Shown: piece after piece, positions 54,595 through 62,323 of the stretch | How the letters are laid out: each line of letters opens with the position of its first letter | Numbering within the stretch: position 1 is the first letter of the stretch | Assembly (NCBI GenBank): GCA_023444055.1 | Contig: JAEZRV010000047.1 | Span: 215,878 to 279,877, forward strand | DNA: 64,000 nucleotides | From: Bacillota bacterium | GTDB lineage: Bacteria; Bacillota; Clostridia; Acetivibrionales; DSM-1351 | Direction: 5' to 3' | Program-made: the position numbers and the translations under genes | Notes under the pieces: generated by a model | Seen by the model: only the letters and a program-made list of their open reading frames with translations | What the model was told of the DNA's origin: nothing | The model's database searches: none

Positions 54595-54767
54595 AACAAC
54601 CTCCACGCCCACTATGGGCAAAAAAATTCATGTCGCTATCGTGGCGGTACGCAACATGTAAAGTACTGACCCAAACTCTTTCAAGCTGTCACCTTTCAAA
54701 TTAGCTTATTTGAGTTATATCAAGAATTATAGCCTTAAAAGTAATGTTATAAAATTATTGCCCCAAA

Positions 54768-54795
54768 ATAAAAAAAACCTTACGGCAAGGTAAGG
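54768..54795 (-). terminator. Terminator at the leader-distal end of CRISPR array 5
   Basis: CCTTAC-CTTGCC-GTAAGG followed by eight T on the minus strand. It runs into the degenerate last repeat of array 5, whose distal half has been lost. Confidence 0.85.
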
Positions 54796-55777
54796 ATTTA
54801 TTATTACGGGTCACATGCATTCTTACAAGATGGTACGGTGGATAGATTAGTAGAAGGTATGGAGTTTCAATCCCCTAAAACGGGTCACTTGCATTCTTAC
54901 TAAGTATAAAAATAAATACGCTAGCCCAAATTTAGACATGTTTCAATCCCCTATAACGGGTCATATGCATTCTTACGGTAAGCCTACCAAAGTTCCTATA
55001 AATCCATTAAACGGGTTTCAATTCCCTATAACGGGTCATATGCATTCTTACATAAAATCAAAAGTAACAGACCATTCACAATATAAAGGTTTCAATTCCC
55101 TATAACGGGTCATATGCATTCTTACGTTATCATAATTTGGTGTTAGTGATTATGAAATGTGTTTCAATTCCCTATAACGGGTCATATGCATTCTTACTTT
55201 CAATTCTTTCGACCATGACTGATAACCTTTTAGTTTCAATCCCCTAAAACGGGTCACATGCATTCTTACGGTGCCTCTGTTAACTTTGGTCAAACTGGTA
55301 TTGGTGTTTCAATCCCCTAAAACGGGTCACATGCATTCTTACTAAGCAATTACAATTATATAATGCAGATAGCATCAGTTTCAATCCCCTAAAACGGGTC
55401 ACATGCATTCTTACTATAAATGGTATTCAAGTAATGAAAGCTGAAAATGGAGTTTCAATCCCCTAAAACGGGTCACATGCATTCTTACAGCATACATACT
55501 AGGAGAATCATTAATATAATCAAGTTTCAATCCCCTAAAACGGGTCACATGCATTCTTACGGAAAGCATTGTAAAAACTACTTCTAATTGGTTAAGTTTC
55601 AATCCCCTAAAACGGGTCACATGCATTCTTACTATAGATGATTATTGGAAAAAGAGCAATTTGTTAAAGTTTCAATCCCCTAAAACGGGTCACATGCATT
55701 CTTACTTTATTTGCGATATAATATTAGATGCTAGACAGAAGTTTCAATCCCCTAAAACGGGTCACATGCATTCTTAC
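54790..55777 (-). CRISPR. CRISPR array 5: 14 repeats (last one half-degenerate), 13 spacers, mixed repeat variants
   Basis: Repeats start at 54790 (only the ACGGGTCACATGC half intact), 54864, 54940, 55015, 55089, 55161, 55233, 55306, 55378, 55452, 55524, 55596, 55679 and 55741. Repeats at 54940-55197 read CCTATAACGGGTCATATGC (with a T variant in three), while 55233-55777 read CCTAAAACGGGTCACATGC, so the array consists of two blocks. Minus-strand orientation as in the other arrays. Confidence 0.98.
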
Positions 55778-56069
55778 TCGATTTTCGAGTAATTTCCTTC
55801 ATTTTCAAGGCTCCCAGCCATTTTGAGATTGGGTTAAGATTGCAATTTTTAATGCTTTTTTTATGCTTTCAAGGTGCTTTTTTGCTGATTTTACATACTG
55901 CTGACACGCCTCAAAGTCGCTAAGCAACTAGTTTCCAAGACATGCATATAAAATTTTAAAATAAAAACCATATAATTGCTACTTGAATATGATCATTTCA
56001 AGAAACAGAATACCACTTAAATATAACTGTTTCAAACATAATTATAATAATATTTAAAGCGCCCTACAA
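55778..56069 (-). promoter_or_regulatory. Leader and promoter of CRISPR array 5
   Basis: Starts TCGATTTTCGAGTAAT, keeps GGCTCCCAGCCATTTTGAGA and the AATAAAAACCATATAATT element, and carries minus-strand TTGTAG-17-TATAAT (56064-56069 and 56041-56046). A ~35-bp insertion puts the promoter ~264 nt from the first repeat. The rest up to 56174 shows no feature. Confidence 0.85.
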
Positions 56070-56174
56070 TAGCGAATAATCTAAAACGTGATGCATTTAG
56101 ATATCCTGCTTTATACCAAAATTTATACTAAAACAAATATTTTTCTCAGACATCCAAACCACACAAAAACAGCA

Positions 56175-56756
56175 CTATCTAGCTACAGCTATACCTTCAT
56201 TGCTTTCCATTGGAACTATAAATTTAGTGTTAAATAGTTCCTTTGAATATGTATGTGTTTCTTTAAATAAATATTTTTCAAACTTTTCTATTTCAAACAG
56301 TCTTTCTTCCGTATTTGCAATTCGCATAATATACGAATAGTTCTCTTCCCTGCTTTCAGACTTCGGTATCTTTGGATATTTATCTGAATTATAAACCAGA
56401 ATATAACTTATATTTTCCCTTGCAAAATCTAAATTAGGGATAATTCCCAGTTCTAAAAGCATTATAATGCTGTCATATATTTTTCTATATAAATCAGCCT
56501 TATCTATTGAACCGTTTTTGAACTCTATAAAGTGCCAGCTTCCATCTTCAGTGATATACAAGGCATCATTAGATTTTGGAAGACAGGGTAAATGTTTTTC
56601 TCTGCAATACTCATTAGGTATGTTATCAAAATTAATAACCTTAAGTTGGCTCTCACACATGTAATTCGCTTTACTTCTGTCAAAAGAAGCCTTCTTCAGT
56701 GTACACTCATGTTTATTCAATAATTCATGTAAATTTTGTATAATTTCTTCTGTCAT
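56175..56756 (-). CDS. Putative PD-(D/E)xK-like nuclease partner of the AAA ATPase
   Basis: A 193-residue protein of no family I can name. The segment SNDALYITEDGSWHFIEFKNG (62-82, given here as two parts: NDALYI and FIEFKNG) has Asp64, Glu78 and Lys80 on adjacent strands, which fits the D...ExK core of restriction-like nucleases. It is followed by a helix (DKADLYRKIYDSIIMLLELG) as is usual after that core. It lies 8-10 bp after the AAA ATPase gene on the same strand, so the two form a two-gene unit. The active-site reading is inference from spacing and context. Confidence 0.65.
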   Translation of the reverse strand: MTEEIIQNLHELLNKHECTLKKASFDRSKANYMCESQLKVINFDNIPNEYCREKHLPCLPKSNDALYITEDGSWHFIEFKNGSIDKADLYRKIYDSIIMLLELGIIPNLDFARENISYILVYNSDKYPKIPKSESREENYSYIMRIANTEERLFEIEKFEKYLFKETHTYSKELFNTKFIVPMESNEGIAVAR

Positions 56757-56766
56757 AGCTTTTCCT

Positions 56767-58065
56767 TTACTGATTATTTAGCTGGTGGCGTAATGAATCC
56801 AGCACCTGGACAGGAGACGCCATTTTCTTATAAATCAATTCAATATTATCTGTTACTAATTCCATATTTACCTTGTTATTTTCCATAGAAGACAAGTAGT
56901 AATTAACCTTTTTATCAATGCCATGCTTTACAGAAAACAAATTAATTGCATCCAAAAAATACGGACTGTGCGTTGCAATTATTATTGACAAATCAAAACT
57001 TTTTTGTAGCAATACAATCAACTCTGCGTATGCCACTTGCCACTGAGGGTGTAAATGTATTTCCGGCTCATCTAAAATTAAAACATCCTTTTCCTTCAAT
57101 GCACCCTTCTCAAGCAACATTTTAATAATAACAAATGATTTTAGTCCTGCTGATAGATTATTAAAATTTACAGGCTGGCTAAAGCCCTCATTTTGCAAAT
57201 AAAAATCATTCTGCTTTTCAATTATTTGTCCGTTAACAACAGTTTGTAATGCCTGATAAACTTCTCTTAGCTTTTCTTTGACAAGAACAGATTCTATAAT
57301 TCCATCCATTATGTCTGCTTTATTGTCTTTTATTAATAAGCTCTTTAAATAATCATCAACTGTATTTTCCCTGCTGGTATCAGATAGTTTATCAATTATA
57401 AAAGGGTTATCAATATAAACAGCTTTGTTTGAAATAGGAATATCCGCTGAAAAATCAGTGCATTCATTATTGTAAAACACAAGATTAATGCACTTTTTCT
57501 TTATCTCCAATTCCAATCTAGCATTTTGATTTTCATGATTAAGGGAATTAATTTGTTTATAAAATACACTGTTAAAATATCGTGTTACTACTTCTGATTT
57601 AATAGTTAGATCAGGTAGATTGAGAACAGACAAAACTTTATCAGCCGTCTCATCAATCATTTCACTGAATTCAGTAATATAATCATCCTTGGAAATTTCA
57701 AGTTCTAGTAATTCTTTTTTAATAATGTTACTGATTTCATCTTTTCTAATAGTATTTTTACCAAGATACAGTATTTCTATTTTGTTGGTCATATCATTAG
57801 CTGCATCAATTGCGGCTGTAAAACTAATATTTGTCATTGGCTGCACTGAATAATTTAGGATTACCGAGAAACAAGTATCCTCAATCTTTTTCTTACTCTG
57901 ATTAACAATTTTATCTCCCACACCAGCTATAGAATTAAACAACGAAAAAAGCACCTTTCCCACTGTACTTTTCCCAGTATTATTCTCTCCAGCAATAACA
58001 GTAATCCCATCAATTAGAATATCTGCATGTTCTATCTTAGCAAAATTATCAATTTTTAATTTCAT
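56767..58065 (-). CDS. AAA-family ATPase, SMC/OLD-like, putative defence sensor
   Basis: A 432-residue ATPase from the ATG at 58065 (GGAAAGGGTTATT upstream). Walker A is AGENNTGKSTVGKV (27-40), the signature-like segment NNLSAGLKSFVIIKMLL (about 310), Walker B VLILDEPEIHLHPQWQ, and the switch IIIATHSPYFLDAI. A helical insert of ~250 residues sits between the two ATPase halves. This ABC-like ATPase type (AAA_15/21) occurs in phage defence systems such as PARIS, Septu, Gabija-like and retron-linked modules. It overlaps nothing and is followed by the nuclease-like gene between arrays 5 and 6. Confidence 0.85.
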   Translation of the reverse strand: MKLKIDNFAKIEHADILIDGITVIAGENNTGKSTVGKVLFSLFNSIAGVGDKIVNQSKKKIEDTCFSVILNYSVQPMTNISFTAAIDAANDMTNKIEILYLGKNTIRKDEISNIIKKELLELEISKDDYITEFSEMIDETADKVLSVLNLPDLTIKSEVVTRYFNSVFYKQINSLNHENQNARLELEIKKKCINLVFYNNECTDFSADIPISNKAVYIDNPFIIDKLSDTSRENTVDDYLKSLLIKDNKADIMDGIIESVLVKEKLREVYQALQTVVNGQIIEKQNDFYLQNEGFSQPVNFNNLSAGLKSFVIIKMLLEKGALKEKDVLILDEPEIHLHPQWQVAYAELIVLLQKSFDLSIIIATHSPYFLDAINLFSVKHGIDKKVNYYLSSMENNKVNMELVTDNIELIYKKMASPVQVLDSLRHQLNNQ

Positions 58066-58192
58066 AATAACCCTTTCCAAAACAATACATCATGTCCAAA
58101 ATATTACATTTCAAATAGCAAACTAAGCTTTTAGAATTAATTATACTTTATTCCCTAATGAAATACAATTGAATTATGAACACGGTGTTCAT

Positions 58193-58377
58193 GTTCCAAT
58201 ACCCTACAACGGGTTACATGCATTCTTACAATGATAGCTGGAGACATAAAAGGTGGTATGAGTTTGTTTCAATCCCCTAATACGGGTCACATGCATTCTT
58301 ACCTTTCGATTGGGTGTGTACAATGGCATGGAGGGCGGGCGTTTCAATCCCCTATAACGGGTCATTTGCATTCTTAC
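58193..58377 (-). CRISPR. CRISPR array 6: 3 repeats, 2 spacers
   Basis: Repeats at 58193 (degenerate, GTTCCAATACCCTACAAC), 58266 and 58341. All three differ in sequence. The leader is on the right but short, so the array is likely a remnant. Confidence 0.88.
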
Positions 58378-58503
58378 TCGTTTTTTCACCTATTCTCAGT
58401 ATTCTCAAGGTTTTCAGCCATTTCGAAATTGGGTTAAGATTACATTTAAAATTGCATTTTTATATTTTCAAGGTGCTTTTTGCCGATTTTACATACTGCC
58501 GAC
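58378..58503 (-). promoter_or_regulatory. Truncated, diverged leader of array 6
   Basis: Retains GGTTTTCAGCCATTTCGAAA, TTTTCAAGGTGCTTTTTGC and TTTACATACTGCCGAC, but the TCGATTTTCGAGTAAT element beside the first repeat is altered and the promoter half has been replaced by the DAHP synthase gene. Confidence 0.7.
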
Positions 58504-58514
58504 TAAATCGCTCA

Positions 58515-59615
58515 CTACTTGCTATAGCCTATATCGTTTAACATATCTTCAAATTCCTTAATATTTAACTGTTGCTTACTGTCTGATAATGCTAATTCTG
58601 GCTGCGGATGAACCTCAACCATTATGCCATCTGCACCACTTGCTATAACGGCCTTCGCCATGCTATTAACAATATCCTTTCTTCCTAACGAATGGCTTAA
58701 ATCTACAATTATAGGAAGGTTTGTTTCCTTCTTGATTATTGGAATTGCTGAAATATCAAGTGTGTTCCTTGTTTTTGTCTCATATGTACGTATTCCTCGT
58801 TCGCACAGTATAACATTACTGTTGCCTTGCAAAACGATATATTCTGCCGCAAGCATGAATTCATGCATTGTTGCACTTATTCCTCTTTTTAAAATAACCG
58901 GTTTTTGCGTTCTCCCTACTTCTTTAAGAAGTTCAAAATTGTGCATATTTCTTGCTCCAATCTGAAGCACATCCGCATAGCGCGCAACTATTTCAACATC
59001 CCTTGTATCTACAACCTCGGTAACTGTTTTTAAACAATACTTCTTACCTATACTTGATAATATTTTTAGACCGTCTTCTTTTAGCCCTTGGAATTCATAT
59101 GGAGAAGTCCTGGGTTTAAATGTTCCCCCTCTTAAGACACTAACCTTGTTACTCTTTAAGGCAGTAGCAACCTCTTCCATTTGTTCAGTTGACTCAACAG
59201 AACAAGGGCCAGCAATAACAAGTGGTGTACCAGCAGAGATATTAAAAAAATCCAAAATATTAAACACATCTTTACTCTTATCAGATATTAATAATTTTCT
59301 CTCTCGTGTTATCCCCATAAACTTTAATGATACTGAAAATATTTTACTAAATACTTCTTTTATGAGTTCATTGAACAGTGGCCCCTCATTCTTTTCAAAT
59401 ATCCTTTTGAGCATTTCTGATTCTCTGGAAGAATCGAAGTATTCAATACCATTTGAGTCTTTATACTCTGCAATTTCTTTAATCATGCAAGCTCTTTTGT
59501 TCAAAAGCTCAAGTATTTGAAAGTTAATGTTATCTATGTTCTCTCTTAGCTCTTTCAATTCGTAATTAGATTTATCCCCTTCATACAACTCAACCACACC
59601 TCTCCCCATTTGCAT
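58515..59615 (-). CDS. Bifunctional chorismate mutase/DAHP synthase
   Basis: Catalyses the first step of aromatic amino acid synthesis (PEP + erythrose 4-phosphate to DAHP) and carries an N-terminal chorismate mutase domain. The mutase part (about 15-100) has ELRENIDNINFQILELLNKR and the AroQ-type pattern; the synthase (about 110-366) has VIAGPCSVESTEQM, FKPRTSPYEFQG, VILKRGISATMHEFM and VDLSHSLGRKD (AroAI-beta/KDO8P-synthase type). The start could be GTG or TTG within the first ten codons, since GGGGAGAGG lies inside the frame. The mutase domain likely mediates feedback control, as in B. subtilis AroA. Confidence 0.95.
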   Translation of the reverse strand: MQMGRGVVELYEGDKSNYELKELRENIDNINFQILELLNKRACMIKEIAEYKDSNGIEYFDSSRESEMLKRIFEKNEGPLFNELIKEVFSKIFSVSLKFMGITRERKLLISDKSKDVFNILDFFNISAGTPLVIAGPCSVESTEQMEEVATALKSNKVSVLRGGTFKPRTSPYEFQGLKEDGLKILSSIGKKYCLKTVTEVVDTRDVEIVARYADVLQIGARNMHNFELLKEVGRTQKPVILKRGISATMHEFMLAAEYIVLQGNSNVILCERGIRTYETKTRNTLDISAIPIIKKETNLPIIVDLSHSLGRKDIVNSMAKAVIASGADGIMVEVHPQPELALSDSKQQLNIKEFEDMLNDIGYSK

Positions 59616-59737
59616 TTAATTTTAAAAAATATATAATACAATAAATAATTCTATAATTTTACAAACAAAAGTATATTTCCACATAACAATTGTAATATTT
59701 AAAATATACTCTGTCAAATTGTCCTCATAATTGTAAT

Positions 59738-61123
59738 TTATCCACATACTGGTAAATTAGCACAAACTCCATTTCTCATGCTATCATCTGCTTCAACCTT
59801 ATAAACCTGCGTGGAATAATGCAAGCGCAGACCAGTATTTCTTAGAATTACATCTTTTGAGCTATCAGTACATGCAGCCCCACCGCCAGTCATACTGCCT
59901 TGAATGTTTCCAAGTTTATTTTGCTTAAATACAGCACAGAAATGTCCGCATGTAGAGAAGCAACCTCCATCAACAAGCAAGGTAGTTTTTCCATCAAAAC
60001 CATTTGTATTAGGTTTGATTCTATTTTCTATGCCTTGCAAATGCTTATATAGTAAAGGTAATTTGGTATCATCAGTAAAGTACTGAGTTTCTTTAGTAAT
60101 TAGATAAGAAAGCAATTCCTCAGACATATCAGGAGTACCTCCATAATTACCCCTCAAATCTATCGTTAGCTCTTTAATGTTCTTCTCCCGTACTTCTTCA
60201 AAGAATCTTTTCAAAAAGTCAGCAAATTTTTCTTGTTGCTGTAGGAATATACGAACAGTCAAAACAGCTTTAGTGTCATATATTTTGTAGCTATAATAAT
60301 CTACTCCATATAAACCATCAAAATGTAGTAGCCATGCCGATGTATTATATTTATCCACGTATACTGCCTTTGCCTCGGTGGAATACTCTTTTCCCTCTAT
60401 GTTTTTCAATACCACACTAAACGCATCTGCTTGCTCAATAAAGTCGTAATACTTATTATTAAAATGTTTTCCTGCTATGTAATATGCTTTAGAAGTGTTA
60501 TCTCCATCGTGACTTATATTCTGAATTAAACTGTCAATTATTTTTTGAGAAAGATTTCCGTTTATTGATAATATCTCATCTCCTGCTTTAAGGCCATATT
60601 GTGCGTTATCTGCTACAACAATAATCTTATTATCCTTAATTGTAGCCTCAAGCGGAAAGAATTTTGCCGTTGCTTTTCTATTCTCTACCAATGCCTCTGA
60701 TATAGACAAATTAGTATGTCCACACTTCACCGAAACCACTATTGGATTAATCAAACGATAAAACTCTTCCTCTGTCATTCCATCTGATATATTAGCCTTT
60801 GTAATGTCAAATTGCTTTCTTAATTGGTTTTTATCAGTAAATGCAAGTGGGTTCTCTTTAAAAATACAATTCTCCAATGAGCTAAAATCACTTAATAACT
60901 GGGTCTTAGAGTATTTTTTTGTGTTAGCCTCTTCAACGTCTCTATATTTTGCTAAATATCCATAAAAGAATAATGCCATTGATACTATTAAAAAGCACAG
61001 TAAGCCAACAACTAACGTTATTTTGAGTTTTTCTAGTTTCAGAGCAATCGTGAAACATCCAATTAAAAAAATTGAAAGTGCTAATAGTAATTTTGTTATA
61101 TCACCTGTATAAATCGTCCACAT
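59738..61123 (-). CDS. Membrane-anchored S41-family (C-terminal processing) peptidase
   Basis: A 461-residue protein with two or three N-terminal membrane helices (about 8-27, 33-54) and an extracytoplasmic S41 domain. Visible are a helical N-terminal part (EEFYRLINPIVVSVKCGHTNL), a PDZ-like segment (YGLKAGDEILSINGN), LTIDLRGNYGGTPDMSEELLSYL and the nucleophile region DGGCFSTCGHFCAVF with Ser in FSTCG. The motif GGGAACTDS follows. Cys residues around the Ser are unusual. AAGGAGATATACATT precedes the ATG. Substrate unknown. Confidence 0.87.
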   Translation of the reverse strand: MWTIYTGDITKLLLALSIFLIGCFTIALKLEKLKITLVVGLLCFLIVSMALFFYGYLAKYRDVEEANTKKYSKTQLLSDFSSLENCIFKENPLAFTDKNQLRKQFDITKANISDGMTEEEFYRLINPIVVSVKCGHTNLSISEALVENRKATAKFFPLEATIKDNKIIVVADNAQYGLKAGDEILSINGNLSQKIIDSLIQNISHDGDNTSKAYYIAGKHFNNKYYDFIEQADAFSVVLKNIEGKEYSTEAKAVYVDKYNTSAWLLHFDGLYGVDYYSYKIYDTKAVLTVRIFLQQQEKFADFLKRFFEEVREKNIKELTIDLRGNYGGTPDMSEELLSYLITKETQYFTDDTKLPLLYKHLQGIENRIKPNTNGFDGKTTLLVDGGCFSTCGHFCAVFKQNKLGNIQGSMTGGGAACTDSSKDVILRNTGLRLHYSTQVYKVEADDSMRNGVCANLPVCG

Positions 61124-61284
61124 AATGTATATCTCCTTCTAAAATAGAATGGCAATAGTTACTAGTTCTATTATTCTTTAGTCAAAATTATAACAACTAT
61201 ATTAATTATTATACATTAAATATTTAAATATTGGTTTTATATTACAAATTTTTGTAAACTATACAGATAACTTTAATAACAGCA

Positions 61285-61359
61285 CAGATATTTCGAGGAG
61301 ACTGGTTTAGCGAAAATAATTTAACAGATGTTCCGAGTAGAAAGGTTTAGCGAAAATAA
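61285..61359. repeat. Tandem 35-bp imperfect direct repeat
   Basis: Two copies (61285-61319, 61325-61359) share GGTTTAGCGAAAATAA and a CAGAT.TT.CGAG.AGA head, period 40 bp. They lie in the 456-bp gap between the sortase and S41 peptidase genes and precede a terminator hairpin. The remaining gap sequence is very AT-rich. Confidence 0.6.
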
Positions 61360-61360
61360 A

Positions 61361-61393
61361 GCTGCTCCATCAATTTAAAATTTATGAAGCAGC
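61361..61393 (-). terminator. Terminator downstream of the sortase gene
   Basis: GCTGCTTCATAAATTT pairs with AAATTGATGGAGCAGC, followed on the minus strand by TTTATTTT. It lies ~190 bp after the sortase stop. Confidence 0.65.
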
Positions 61394-61579
61394 AACCAAA
61401 GAAGAGGATTATACAATTTTATATTTTTAATTTACAAATTTAAATTATAATGAAGTAGCGCCCAATGTGGATTTAAATAATTATATCCTTCTTAATTCCA
61501 CCAATTTAATATTATAATTAAGCATCCAATTATAGTTAATACAAAATCTAATTTTTAATTATACTTTTACATAAAATTA

Positions 61580-62212
61580 TCACTGTATCAAAGCTCCTTT
61601 TACTACTAATCTATGAGAGCCTACCCTAATCGGAGTGCACGTAATAAGCGTTATTTGCGAATCCTTCGTTTGATCTAGTACCGATACTTCTTCAGGCTTT
61701 ACTACTTTTGTTTCTGTTACTTTATATTTATAGATATTTCCTTTACTTTCGATAATAATTTCATCATTTTTTTCTAGCTCATCTAATCTATTAAAAAATT
61801 GACCATATGCATAGCTTCTATGTCCTATTAGGCATAGATTTCCTTTCTGACCCGGCTTTGCTGTCTCAGCAAAATGACCCACTGAATATTTTAGTGTAGT
61901 ATTATCTACCCCTTCTCCAATTCCAACAGTTAAATCTATTTTGGGGATACTAAGAATTCCAATTAAATTTTCAGGCTGCTTTAGAGTCCCAGATTTTGCA
62001 AATGGTTTTTGCAATTCTGTGTTATCATCAGATTGTTTTTGGCTTTCTTCATTAAAAAATTTATCTAGGCTCTGCATTTCTGAAATATATTCTCTGTAGT
62101 CATCTACTAATTTGTTTTGTTCGTATTGGGTACCGAATTTTATTGCAACTGCAGCTATAATAATTGTACATCCCAAGGCTATTAATAGCTTATCGAGATA
62201 TTTTCTTATCAT
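61580..62212 (-). CDS. Class D-like sortase
   Basis: A 210-residue transpeptidase from the ATG at 62212 (GGAGAGATTTTG upstream). An N-terminal membrane helix (about 9-28) is followed by the sortase barrel, with His in LCLIGHRSYAYG, the nucleophile Cys in ITLITCTPIRVG and Arg in SHRLVVKG. PENLIGILSIPKIDLTVGIG is the typical start of the domain. It is encoded immediately downstream of a surface protein with an LPQAG sorting signal, probably its substrate. Confidence 0.94.
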   Translation of the reverse strand: MIRKYLDKLLIALGCTIIIAAVAIKFGTQYEQNKLVDDYREYISEMQSLDKFFNEESQKQSDDNTELQKPFAKSGTLKQPENLIGILSIPKIDLTVGIGEGVDNTTLKYSVGHFAETAKPGQKGNLCLIGHRSYAYGQFFNRLDELEKNDEIIIESKGNIYKYKVTETKVVKPEEVSVLDQTKDSQITLITCTPIRVGSHRLVVKGALIQ

Positions 62213-62238
62213 CAAAATCTCTCCTAGTGTTTATTGTT

Positions 62239-62279
62239 GAAAAGCTGCCCTACAAGTTTAGAATTATAGGACAGCTTTC
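62239..62279 (-). terminator. Terminator/attenuator between surface protein and sortase genes
   Basis: AAGCTGTCCTATAA pairs with TTGTAGGGCAGCTT (one or two mismatches), followed by TTTTC on the minus strand. It lies only ~27-70 bp before the sortase start, so partial read-through may set sortase below substrate. Confidence 0.7.
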
Positions 62280-62323
62280 TTACAAAATGGATATTAAAAA
62301 TCAAAACTTATTTACACTTGCGT

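Noticed and set aside
55414..55626. Open frames with MHVTRFRGLKL-type repeats across arrays 5 and 6
   Set aside because: The peptide repeat is the translated CRISPR repeat, not a protein.
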